36,211 bases of DNA from CAYRPO01 sp964426305 (GTDB lineage: Bacteria; Patescibacteriota; Saccharimonadia; Saccharimonadales; CAIOMD01). Made by a program: the position numbers and the translations under genes. The stretch's first letter is position 1, and each line of letters starts with the position of its first letter. A model generated the notes under the pieces. It ran no database searches. It saw nothing but the letters and a program-made list of their open reading frames with translations, and was not told the origin of the DNA. The DNA lies in assembly GCA_964426305.1 (NCBI GenBank), contig CAYRPO010000002.1, positions 1-36,211 on the forward strand, given 5' to 3'. Of this stretch, positions 17,016 through 24,315 are shown piece after piece.

Positions 17016-17552
17016 CTAGCGTTTCTTTGCTCGGGAGGTTGTTCTTTTGGCGGGAGTATGTTTCTTTGACTTTGTCGGCACGAGCAGGGCTATGAGAATG
17101 ACGAGCAGTGCAATTGCGAGCGCCCATAGTGCGTACGCGATCGACATAGCAATCTGCCCCACCAGGCTCCATCCCCAGGCGCTGAGTAGCAGACCTCGTA
17201 GAGTTTCACCCATAAATAATGTCTGTCGTTGGCTGGCAAGTTTTTGATCGGATGTATTGTTCATCCATTCGGCGCTTACTTCGGAATATGTTTTGCCTCC
17301 AGCGATTTTTTGCAAGTGTCCACCAATATATTCAGAGAAAGCTTTTGCTTCAACTCCTGTGTCGACTTTGTGATTCGCATATGGCACAAGAGCCGAGTTT
17401 TCTTTTTCCAATGTAGCAGCGTCAGGAAATGTGATCTTTTGTGCAGCGAGCTGCTCGTGTACTGTTTGCAGGGCAAAGCTAGCTCCGATGGCGAGGCCCG
17501 TACCAACCGCCACTAGCATAATTGCCGCAACAAGCAAATATTTTTTTAACAT
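17016..17552 (-). CDS. Membrane protein, probable target of the adjacent CRP-family regulator
   Basis: This 178-residue protein has an N-terminal TM (about 5-28), an external region of about 80 residues containing YSEVSAEWMNNTSDQKLASQR, two closely spaced hydrophobic segments (about 110-155, including ALWALAIALLVILIALLV) and a basic cytoplasmic tail (KSKKHTPAKRTTSRAKKR). No enzyme motif is seen. ATG 17552 follows AAAAGGAG by about 8 bases, which sets the start. Its promoter has a perfect CRP-type palindrome at a class II position. The function is unknown; it is probably the response gene of the neighbouring regulator. Confidence 0.8.
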   Translation of the reverse strand: MLKKYLLVAAIMLVAVGTGLAIGASFALQTVHEQLAAQKITFPDAATLEKENSALVPYANHKVDTGVEAKAFSEYIGGHLQKIAGGKTYSEVSAEWMNNTSDQKLASQRQTLFMGETLRGLLLSAWGWSLVGQIAMSIAYALWALAIALLVILIALLVPTKSKKHTPAKRTTSRAKKR

Positions 17553-17595
17553 CTTATGTTCTCCTTTTTGTTTTTTGTGTTGCGTATATGGGCTG

Positions 17596-17639
17596 AACAT
17601 AGCACAGGCACGGCAAATGCGTATGTGATCTATGTCACA
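17596..17639 (-). promoter_or_regulatory. CRP-type operator plus extended -10 (class II layout)
   Basis: TGTGA-TCTATG-TCACA at 17624-17639 is a perfect two-fold CRP consensus. On the minus strand TGCTATGTT (TGN plus -10 at 17596-17601) follows, so the start would lie near 17589-17590 and the palindrome centre at about -41.5 to -42.5, the classic activator position. No good -35 exists, as expected of an activated promoter. Confidence 0.8.
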
Positions 17640-17644
17640 CTCTT

Positions 17645-18286
17645 CTAGAATAAGGCCTCAAGGGCTGGAACGCTTGGTATGCGTAGGCGACCGTCAGCAA
17701 GAGTTTCGGCAAAATTCTGATGCTTTAATTTTGTCAATTCACGGCTGACCGTTTCTCGGGCTAATCCTGTTCGGTCGGCAAGCTCTTGGGTCGTAACTCG
17801 CATAGTGACGGCACCGTCATCTTCTGTGGTTCCGAATCGTTTTGCGGTCGTTACGAGCTCAAAAAGCAGCCGATCTTGCGCAGTTCCTGACATGAGGCGT
17901 GCCATCCGCTCCAGCAGGCCATCGGTTCCGCGTTGGATACGGTCGAGTAGGTCAAGTGTCACGGTGGGCTGGGTGTGCAAAAAATCAATCACGTCTGCCT
18001 GAGGGGCAAATCGTACGGTTGTTTTGATGGCGGCTTGGTAAAAATAATGATTGTCAATGCCACTAATTGCCCATGACATCGGGAAAAAGGCAGGTTTTTG
18101 TAGTATGTTGACGATCACTTTGTCCCCCTGGCCGCTGATGTCGTAGACACGGACTTGTCCGTCGACTATATACATCACACCTTTTGGTGTTTCATGCGCT
18201 AGAATCAGGTGTTCGCCTTTGGCAAAAGTTTTTGTAGGGTAGCATGCGAAAAAACTGTCAACGAGGTCTTGGACGGATCTGCTCAT
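17645..18286 (-). CDS. CRP/FNR-family transcription regulator
   Basis: This 213-residue protein has an N-terminal cyclic-nucleotide-binding-like jelly roll (about 15-110), a dimer helix (about 108-132) and a C-terminal winged helix. The recognition helix LARETVSREL carries R177, E178 and R182 in the spacing of E. coli CRP R180/E181/R185, the residues that read TGTGA half-sites; FNR-type E-SR is absent. The phosphate-binding cassette of cAMP binders (GE-L/RSA) is not recognisable, nor are FNR cysteines, so the signal is unknown. A perfect TGTGA palindrome lies five bases beyond its stop, before the next gene. Confidence 0.9.
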   Translation of the reverse strand: MSRSVQDLVDSFFACYPTKTFAKGEHLILAHETPKGVMYIVDGQVRVYDISGQGDKVIVNILQKPAFFPMSWAISGIDNHYFYQAAIKTTVRFAPQADVIDFLHTQPTVTLDLLDRIQRGTDGLLERMARLMSGTAQDRLLFELVTTAKRFGTTEDDGAVTMRVTTQELADRTGLARETVSRELTKLKHQNFAETLADGRLRIPSVPALEALF

Positions 18287-18345
18287 AATACATACATGGT
18301 ATCAGCTTGTTTTGTATGTGTAAAAAATATTGTTACAGTATGTTT

Positions 18346-18657
18346 ATGACAAAGTCAGTCAAAGCCAAAAAACCAGAAAAATCAGCCGATTCGCTAAGCG
18401 ACACACAGAAGCGTCAGCTCGAACTTGGCAAGATGTTGCAGTCGATGTTCGAAATGGGCTACGTCAACAAGCGCATGACCATTACTATGAGTTTTGCCAA
18501 AGGGGTTGCGAGCGGCTTTGGTGCCGTTGTCGGTGCGACGCTAGTCTTGGCGCTTGTACTGTGGATTTTGAGTCTTTTTGACCAATTCCCTTTCGTCAAT
18601 GCCATCCGCGAAGCGCTTGAGTCCGGTTCGCCGACAACTACTCAGATACCGAAATAA
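18346..18657 (+). CDS. DUF5665-type small membrane protein
   Basis: This 103-residue protein has a Lys-rich N terminus, an amphipathic helix (RQLELGKMLQSMFEMGYVN) and one TM helix in the family pattern FAKGVASGFGAVVGATLVLALVL (about 52-76), then a short polar tail. I recall this pattern as DUF5665, common in Candidate Phyla Radiation genomes; no function is known. Starts at 18307, 18340 and 18346 are possible. TACAGT at 18334-18339 as -10 would begin the RNA near 18346, so I choose that ATG. It is divergent from the CRP-family gene. Confidence 0.78.
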   Translation: MTKSVKAKKPEKSADSLSDTQKRQLELGKMLQSMFEMGYVNKRMTITMSFAKGVASGFGAVVGATLVLALVLWILSLFDQFPFVNAIREALESGSPTTTQIPK

Positions 18658-18726
18658 CCCGGCTGTATACTTATACAAAAGCACATGACTTACAGGCTTT
18701 GCGTACCTGCGCCCCAAGAGCTGGAC

Positions 18727-19245
18727 TTATCTCTTTGCACTGTTTTGCCATTTGGTCAGCGCAGTATGTATGGCCATTTTGAACGAAATTTCTCTATCGA
18801 CTAATTCTTTGATGACTGAAAACGTGTATGGCTCTTTTGGTCCTGCGCCAAGATATTTTCTGATTTCGGTACCGAACTCAGCCCCATCTCTAACTTGATC
18901 AGAAACTGTTCTAGGAACCGATAGTCCTGACACGGTCGAACTATAATATGATTTGCCGTCGTAGATGCATGCCACACAAACAAGCACTGCGTTTGAATCG
19001 GTCCATGCTAGACCTGCTTCTACGCCTAATGATATATCGCCTTCTCTTGTTTGTGATGAATTCCAAGCGCTGTAGGCACGATTCTTTGCTCCTGACTCTG
19101 TTTCTGCGAGGCTAGTCGGTTGGTCGCTCACTCCACTGTTTACGTCTATTGGAACAATAACACAACTGTCGAGCAAAATATTTGCTTCATTGTCTACGTA
19201 GGTAGTTTTCTGCTTACTGACTGTACCAAGATAGATAGTCATCAT
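18727..19245 (-). CDS. DUF84 (inosine/xanthosine triphosphatase-like) protein
   Basis: This 172-residue member of the ITPase-like fold has the family signature VNSGVSDQPTSLAETESGAKNRA at about residues 36-58 and the second block ISLGVEAGLAW. DUF84/YjjX enzymes hydrolyse non-canonical ITP and XTP. The N-terminal strand MTIYLGTVSKQK replaces the usual GTxNxxK loop (Ser-Lys-Gln-Lys, so an altered substrate pocket). It is the last gene of the tightly packed minus-strand unit, 4 bases behind the cyclohydrolase fusion. A natural job would be clearing an unusual nucleotide made or spilled by that pathway; this is inference. Confidence 0.8.
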   Translation of the reverse strand: MMTIYLGTVSKQKTTYVDNEANILLDSCVIVPIDVNSGVSDQPTSLAETESGAKNRAYSAWNSSQTREGDISLGVEAGLAWTDSNAVLVCVACIYDGKSYYSSTVSGLSVPRTVSDQVRDGAEFGTEIRKYLGAGPKEPYTFSVIKELVDREISFKMAIHTALTKWQNSAKR

Positions 19246-19249
19246 TTAC

Positions 19250-20359
19250 TTATAATACATGGTTCATTTTACTTTTTTTTGTTTCGAGATATCTTTTGTT
19301 GATTTCGTTAGGTTTGACCATGTGGGGGATTACGTCGTCAATTAATACGCCCAATTTTCGAAGCTTAATTGACTTGTCAGGGTTGTTGCTAAGAAGCCGT
19401 ATACTGCATACGCCTAAATCATCCAAAACGTCTCTTACGATGTCGTACGTGCGCATCTCTGAAGGTAAACCAAGGGCAAGATTGGCGTCTACGGTGTCTA
19501 GACCTTGACTTTGCAGTTTGTAGGCTTTGATCTTATTTATTATGTTTATGCCTCTCCCCTCTTGAAATAAATAAAACAGAATTCCGCAATCTTGCCTGGA
19601 TAGTATTTCAAGGGCCAGCTCGAGTTGCTCACCGCATTCACAGTGATTGGAGAACAATATGTCTCCAGTGATACATGAAGAATGGACACGAGTTAGCACC
19701 CCTTTGGATTGACCGACATCGCCTTTAATTAGAGCTAAGTGGTAAGAGTAGTCGACTTTGGACTGATACGCTCGCAACTCAAACAACCCATATTTTGTGT
19801 TTAACTTGGTTGATTCAACAAAATCATACATGGAATACGGTTTTGCGTTGATTCGCATACCACTCAAACAATCTGTAGCCACATTTCTTACGTTTTGTTC
19901 GCCGTCAACCTCAAAAAGCGAGCTTGCTCTTGTAGAGAGTATGGTGTCAACTTTTGTGCTATTTCTGTGTGATAAATAGTATTCATCAGTGATTTTCTGC
20001 TTGTCTTCAGCTCCCTGTCCACCGTGCAGAAGATAATTTAATGAGACATTAACTCGAATGACGGTAAGTTTAGCAATAAGTTTATCGTCAACCCACCTCA
20101 CAATTTCAGAGGCTTCGTGTGGATGAATACCAAATCCTCTGATTATTAATGTCTCATTTTCGTGAGAGCTAAGTGCTTCGCGCAGCATGGATACAAGGGA
20201 TTTCTTTTCGCCTGTACTCATGTTGTGAGTGTCGATATTTTGCTTCTTTGCAAGTTCCTCCCAAGATATAACTGGTGCGTTAAGAATTCTGCTTAATTCG
20301 TATGATAGCTCGGTCTTCCCGCTTGAAGGCGCACCTAGAAGTATGACTACGTCTTTCAC
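19250..20359 (-). CDS. Fusion: P-loop kinase-like domain + GTP cyclohydrolase II (RibA-like)
   Basis: Residues 1-165 form a small P-loop kinase domain (LLGAPSSGKTELS, residues 8-20). Residues 185-369 match GTP cyclohydrolase II: VLTRVHSSCITGD and FSNHCECGEQLELAL with zinc ligands C229, C240 and C242 in the exact 11/2 spacing of E. coli C54/C65/C67, FQEGRGI with the catalytic-type R269, INKIKAYKLQSQGLDTVDAN, and IRLLSNNPDK. The family opens GTP to a diaminopyrimidinone ribonucleotide, formate and pyrophosphate. No other riboflavin gene is present. It overlaps the aminotransferase gene by ATGA. A biosynthetic role other than riboflavin is likely. Confidence 0.9.
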   Translation of the reverse strand: MKDVVILLGAPSSGKTELSYELSRILNAPVISWEELAKKQNIDTHNMSTGEKKSLVSMLREALSSHENETLIIRGFGIHPHEASEIVRWVDDKLIAKLTVIRVNVSLNYLLHGGQGAEDKQKITDEYYLSHRNSTKVDTILSTRASSLFEVDGEQNVRNVATDCLSGMRINAKPYSMYDFVESTKLNTKYGLFELRAYQSKVDYSYHLALIKGDVGQSKGVLTRVHSSCITGDILFSNHCECGEQLELALEILSRQDCGILFYLFQEGRGINIINKIKAYKLQSQGLDTVDANLALGLPSEMRTYDIVRDVLDDLGVCSIRLLSNNPDKSIKLRKLGVLIDDVIPHMVKPNEINKRYLETKKSKMNHVL

Positions 20360-21360
20360 TGCAATATACCCTTTTCCGTTAGATCAATTAATGTGTCAAA
20401 ATCATTGTCCGTCCATGGATGTATGAAGCTAAATGCGAACAGAGTATGTTTTAATTTGGCTGCAAATGGAAACTGAGTGCTGTCAATCGCAGAATATGTT
20501 TTATTCCAGAAAGGCGTACATTTTTTGAAATTATTTGCGGCAAATCTGTCGTACATTGCTTGAGAGTCTGAGACTATAACAGGTAGCATAGTTGGAAACG
20601 CAACCTCGTGTGTGATCATAGACGATGCTATAGCAAGTTGATTATCATCTACGGCGCGACTTATTATCGCGAACACCTTAGAAAACTCACGCCTAACTTG
20701 TTTTGATCGTTCTTCTAACTCAGTTTTATTTGGAGCCTGCAAGTCATCATCAGTTAGTGTATAGCCGCCGTATTGGGCATATCGCGGCCCAAAAGGGTTT
20801 CGTGAATCAATACCCAGATGTATGCCACTACCTTGCGAAACAGCTCCAGTATGGTATCGACGGTAGTTTTCGCTCTCGTACTCTGCTACTTCGGATGGCA
20901 ACTGAGCAATCGGCGGCATATCTACAGGATCTTTACTCACTAGAAATGCACCATTTGGTGTTAGAAGTTGTTTACGAAGACTATATATGGCAAAGGCACC
21001 CATTGGTCGTGCCCTTTCTGTACTTAGGTCAATTAAGTTATAGGCATTATCAGTTATAACTTCTGCAAACTCGTGAGCATTGGGCAAACCAAAATAGTTT
21101 ACTATGAGCGCTTCGGAGATTGAGTCGTCTTGCCTTTGACTATGGAACAGACCATCTTTAGGATTGAAAATAACATCGTAAGGATGCATTTCAATACCGG
21201 CTTGACGTAATGCTTCTAGCTCATCACCGCACGCATAGGCGGGCACAGATAAATCCATAATACCTCTTTTTACGAGAGACTCAGCGGCCTTGTGTAATGC
21301 ATTTCTTCCAAACAGGAATGGTATTGTCTGCCTGTCATCGGCGATTCTTCGTTCTGTCAT
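20356..21360 (-). CDS. DegT/DnrJ-like PLP-dependent aminotransferase
   Basis: This 334-residue fold type I enzyme has the N-terminal FLFGRNALHKAAESL cofactor-phosphate region, the VPAYACGDELEALRQAG segment (as in DegT proteins), ALIVNYFGLPN, YNLIDLS in place of the usual IEDxAQ, and IYSLRKQLLTPNGAFL, where K130 is the expected Schiff-base lysine (the RKxLPxPxGG pattern). DegT relatives aminate keto-sugars or related carbonyl compounds. It overlaps both neighbours by 4 bases, so it is translationally coupled to the GNAT transferase and the cyclohydrolase fusion. The Asp normally contacting the pyridine nitrogen is probably D111. The substrate is unknown. Confidence 0.75.
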   Translation of the reverse strand: MTERRIADDRQTIPFLFGRNALHKAAESLVKRGIMDLSVPAYACGDELEALRQAGIEMHPYDVIFNPKDGLFHSQRQDDSISEALIVNYFGLPNAHEFAEVITDNAYNLIDLSTERARPMGAFAIYSLRKQLLTPNGAFLVSKDPVDMPPIAQLPSEVAEYESENYRRYHTGAVSQGSGIHLGIDSRNPFGPRYAQYGGYTLTDDDLQAPNKTELEERSKQVRREFSKVFAIISRAVDDNQLAIASSMITHEVAFPTMLPVIVSDSQAMYDRFAANNFKKCTPFWNKTYSAIDSTQFPFAAKLKHTLFAFSFIHPWTDNDFDTLIDLTEKGILQ

Positions 21361-22217
21361 ATGATCTCCACGTCATACGTGCGAGTGAGTTGAGATGGTC
21401 TAAACTGCAATTTATGATTTCGAGTTCCTTCTTCTGTGCCCAAATCACCATCATTAATTCTTGTTTTGCCCTTAGCAAAAGCAGTCTCGAAGAGGTAAAA
21501 ATATAGATACGATGAAGCTTTTGTTGTGCCAGATCGTCTAGCGTCATTTATTCCTTTGGTGATGCATGCGATAAGAACATCGTCTCTTGAAAAGTCGTAT
21601 ATCGATATACCTGCCGGCCGGTCTCTATAGTACAGAACAACACCCTGAGTCTCTGTTGTGCTTTTGCCATGTGCTATTGCCCTCATCAATGATCCTTCCG
21701 CCTGAGACCTGTCTCGAGCGTATATGTCTGCTCTTTGACTGCGCCAAAGTTCATTTACTAGTAAGGCATCTGGCAATGTTGATGTGCTTAAAGCACGCAA
21801 GACAAAATCTGGATCCTCTAGTACCTTCTTTTTATTTCGGAGTTTGGCGTACTGGGATCCCTTTAGCTCACGCATCGTTTGAACGTCATAGAAAACTTCT
21901 TGGTCAGCTCTAATTACAGGACGCGTGCTAGACCCTCCTAGTTGGCGTATTTGTGCTACCTGTGAAGGGCTGCAGAATTTGATCCAAACAGACCTAGACG
22001 ATTCCCTTGTAGTGTCTTCATTTGGAATTGAGTGTGCCGCAATGATTTCCGAGATTGGAACAATAACCTGATGTTCGCTCTGAAAACTTAGCAACGGTCG
22101 ACCATCTTGCGACTCAATCTCAACTGGGCTATGGTCTCCTGCCAAATAATGTCCGTAGCTTTCGAATTGCTCATGTACGACTTGATCTGGATCGAATCCT
22201 ACTCTGTTAATGTTCAC
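21357..22217 (-). CDS. DUF2156 / MprF C-terminal-type GNAT acyltransferase
   Basis: This 286-residue protein matches the family that includes the aminoacyl-tRNA:phosphatidylglycerol transferase domain of MprF. Visible signatures: FYDVQTMRELKGSQYAKLRNKKK (about 109-131), VLYYRDRPAGISIYDF, and near the C terminus INDGDLGTEEGTRNHKLQFRP, corresponding to the family's INxxxDLGxxGLRxxKxxxxP block. It lacks the MprF membrane domain, so it is soluble. Relatives move an amino acid from tRNA to an amine or hydroxyl acceptor. It overlaps its neighbours by 11 and 4 bases and shares its transcript with a non-standard tRNA gene. tRNA dependence is inference; some relatives use acyl-CoA. Confidence 0.75.
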   Translation of the reverse strand: MNINRVGFDPDQVVHEQFESYGHYLAGDHSPVEIESQDGRPLLSFQSEHQVIVPISEIIAAHSIPNEDTTRESSRSVWIKFCSPSQVAQIRQLGGSSTRPVIRADQEVFYDVQTMRELKGSQYAKLRNKKKVLEDPDFVLRALSTSTLPDALLVNELWRSQRADIYARDRSQAEGSLMRAIAHGKSTTETQGVVLYYRDRPAGISIYDFSRDDVLIACITKGINDARRSGTTKASSYLYFYLFETAFAKGKTRINDGDLGTEEGTRNHKLQFRPSQLTRTYDVEII

Positions 22218-23034
22218 AAACTCTCACCTTTCGAGGAACGAACAACGGAACTTCCAGATTAGGCATAAGTCGTGTGCGTTCAATAGCTGATTCTGACCAA
22301 AAGTATATTGCATCTGGATACCCACGGTTAATCTCAGCAGCCAAATACGGATATGCTATGGCTAGTTGTTCGGAGCGAGCATCTGACATTTCGTCGCTCC
22401 AGCCCAATAGCTCCGCATAACAGATACGGTTACGCATTTTGACAATATTTAAATCGGACGGGGAATGTTTAATGAGTTCAATCGACGTGCCTTCTTCGCC
22501 CAAAGTATCGGCAAGTGTATGTATCGAGCTTAACTTGATCGCATTAAAATCAGGTGGAATATTTTTCAGTAGATCAAGAAATGTATCATGTAAATCATCG
22601 GCGTAGCTGGTTCCCTTAAGCTCATGCAGATTTTCGAGAATTAAGTCGCTAAATAGTATTGTGATAGTTGACTTAATGTCATATTTTTTTGCAAGATTTG
22701 CAATATAGACTAGTGTATTAATATTCTCCCTTGTTTTGTTGCCAATCTTGTTGTTATAGCCATATATACCTGCACCTGTTTTGTATGAGGGGCAAAATAT
22801 GCTCACTAGCGCGAGTTTTTGTAACCCTAACCCAATTTTAATTATTTTCTTACGCAGTGCAGATTCTTGAGCTACATTTAAGTAGCCGATATTTGCAAAA
22901 TCAATGAACTCCTCGTAAAATTTCTCAGCCTGAACGAGGCGAGCATTCTCTTGTTCTGTAAACAAAATCTTTTGCCTACTAACCACCTGACCTATACCAG
23001 CGTTTGATGCAACTTGTTTGATTAAAATTGTCAT
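22207..23034 (-). CDS. Unrecognised 275-aa protein next to the tRNA gene
   Basis: I do not recognise this family with confidence. Residues 73-84 (KLALVSIFCPSY) look like a buried strand and a Cys-Pro turn, followed by KTGAGIYGYNNKIGNKT, an Asn-rich helix, and a strand ending in ITILFSDLILEN; the C terminus has YPDAIYFWSESAIERTRL. This order loosely recalls isocyanide synthases (PvcA/DIT1) and, less so, cyclodipeptide synthases, but no diagnostic motif is complete. The ATG is only 10 bases from the tRNA CCA end, with AGAGAA between, so it must be translated from RNA released by tRNA 3' processing or from the uncut transcript. AT-rich relative to flanking genes. Confidence 0.75.
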   Translation of the reverse strand: MTILIKQVASNAGIGQVVSRQKILFTEQENARLVQAEKFYEEFIDFANIGYLNVAQESALRKKIIKIGLGLQKLALVSIFCPSYKTGAGIYGYNNKIGNKTRENINTLVYIANLAKKYDIKSTITILFSDLILENLHELKGTSYADDLHDTFLDLLKNIPPDFNAIKLSSIHTLADTLGEEGTSIELIKHSPSDLNIVKMRNRICYAELLGWSDEMSDARSEQLAIAYPYLAAEINRGYPDAIYFWSESAIERTRLMPNLEVPLFVPRKVRVCEH

Positions 23035-23044
23035 AATATTCTCT

Positions 23045-23120
23045 TGGAGCCCGAGGACAGACTTAAACTGCCGACCTGATACAAACCATGTATCCGCTCT
23101 CTCTTCTGAGCTACTCGGGC
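23045..23120 (-). tRNA. Aberrant tRNA with anticodon GGU (tRNA-Thr-like), CCA encoded
   Basis: The minus strand folds as a full cloverleaf: acceptor GCCCGAG/CTCGGGC, D stem GCTC/GAGC, anticodon stem GATAC/GTATC with loop ATGGTTT (34-36 GGT), T stem GGCAG/CTGTC, discriminator T73, and CCA encoded at 23045-23047. Unusual positions: the D loop AGAAGAGA has A19, and the T loop TTTAAGT has T56, so the near-universal G19-C56 pair is replaced by A19-U56. Position 37 is T, although tRNAs reading ANN codons nearly always have A37. It lies 13 bases after the kinase stop and 10 bases before the next ATG, so it is inside an operon. It may not serve translation. Confidence 0.85.
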
Positions 23121-23133
23121 ATATCGTGTGGAA

Positions 23134-23811
23134 CTATATAACTTTTACTTCCCTCGCCGCAACGCTTACGTCCAAAATATCACCAAGTTCCGACAGCACA
23201 ACTTCTGGTGGCTTCGAAGTGGTGTCGATATGGCTTATGGCAAAACCAGACATTTGTAGATGACTGAATAGCCTCGGCACCGTCTCGGTATAGTCAGTAA
23301 ACCTTCTTTGAAATGATACTAGCTCATCATCGGTTCGGGCTGTGACGGTATTGCTACCACATCTGACACACGTGATCATGTCCGGTGCTTGCATATCGCA
23401 TTTTTGACAAATGCGACGCGAAGATACCCTTTGCGAAGCCTGTTCGAGGTCAACGTCAAATACTGCAACTGTGCCCGGAATTATATCGGGACGACTATTC
23501 AGCATATCATCGAGTATCTTTAGCTCTCGAGGCCACTTTGGAAAACCGTCGAATACTATATTTTCGGCTACGCATGAGCTGAGCGATCGTTCAATAATAC
23601 GAGACATGATACAACGTGGGTATTCTCTGACGGTCTCAAGATACGCACGCATGCGCTTTGACAGAGCTGTATCTTGTCTCAGTTCGTTTCTGAAGAGTGC
23701 ACCGACAGAAACATAGTCAATCTCTTGGCCGTCTATCCCTTCTATGGCCGTTGTTTTGCCAGAACCTGGAGGACCATAGAGAATATGGACTTTTTGGAGT
23801 GACTCACTCAT
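23134..23811 (-). CDS. Adenylate-kinase-like nucleotide kinase with zinc LID
   Basis: This 225-residue protein has the P-loop YGPPGSGKTTA (12-22), the NMP-binding region with VSVGALFRNEL, VFDGFPKWPREL (the family's DGFPR block with Lys instead of Arg), and a zinc LID with C135, C138, C148 and C151. The LID is followed by a long RTDDE block as in true adenylate kinases. Sequence is divergent enough that the phosphate acceptor may not be AMP. It starts 3 bases after the Gre gene and ends 13 bases before the tRNA gene. It could be a housekeeping kinase or a pathway enzyme; the gene order favours the second. Confidence 0.82.
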   Translation of the reverse strand: MSESLQKVHILYGPPGSGKTTAIEGIDGQEIDYVSVGALFRNELRQDTALSKRMRAYLETVREYPRCIMSRIIERSLSSCVAENIVFDGFPKWPRELKILDDMLNSRPDIIPGTVAVFDVDLEQASQRVSSRRICQKCDMQAPDMITCVRCGSNTVTARTDDELVSFQRRFTDYTETVPRLFSHLQMSGFAISHIDTTSKPPEVVLSELGDILDVSVAAREVKVI

Positions 23812-23814
23812 AAT

Positions 23815-24315
23815 TTAGCTCTCTTCAAATAGCGATAAGTCGCGGTCAACAGAAACTATCGTAAATGTTGATTTTTGATTAACAGAAACTACGTCGCCAG
23901 GTTTTTTGCCAAGAAGCGCAGCTCCAAGCGGTGTGTCATAACTGATTGTTCCATTGTCAGGTTTTCCTTCGCCGTGGCCAACGATTGTCCAAGTTTTTTG
24001 TATCCCTTTATTTGAGAGTAATTCGACGATTGATCCGATCCAAACTTCGTCGACAGGTCGTTCGCATACTGAATCTGTGTCCAGTATCACCGCTGCGTCT
24101 AAAATGCCTTGTATGCGATTCCTGCTAGTAGGAATTTCAAATTGTACTTCTGCGCGGTGTTGTTTGAACTCGGTATTTTCAGGCAAGTCTGGATCTCGGC
24201 GGGCTGCTTCGCCAATGAGACGAAACAATTCTTTTTGTCGCGCATTAAGCATTTCAAGTTGCGTGTCTAGCAGCTCGCGGCCTCTTGGTGTTAGGTATAA
24301 AGATGAATCGGACAT
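23815..24315 (-). CDS. GreA/GreB-like transcription elongation factor paralogue
   Basis: This 166-residue protein has the two Gre domains. The N-terminal coiled coil (about 10-75) carries DPDLPENTEFKQHRAEV at its tip, where standard GreA has GDLSENAEY: the acidic D/E pair needed to activate RNA cleavage is kept but the surrounding loop differs. The C-terminal FKBP-like domain includes VELLSNKGIQKTWTIVGH and PLGAALLGKKPGDVVSV, the strongest family block. Gre factors enter the RNA polymerase secondary channel and rescue backtracked complexes. As first gene of this unit it may be a special paralogue, perhaps protecting polymerase. Start chosen at MSDSSLYLTPRG. Confidence 0.85.
   Translation of the reverse strand: MSDSSLYLTPRGRELLDTQLEMLNARQKELFRLIGEAARRDPDLPENTEFKQHRAEVQFEIPTSRNRIQGILDAAVILDTDSVCERPVDEVWIGSIVELLSNKGIQKTWTIVGHGEGKPDNGTISYDTPLGAALLGKKPGDVVSVNQKSTFTIVSVDRDLSLFEES

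Noticed and set aside
23018..23263. 81-codon plus-strand frame containing DLNCRPDTN
   Set aside because: This is the antisense translation of the tRNA gene, a common false protein.
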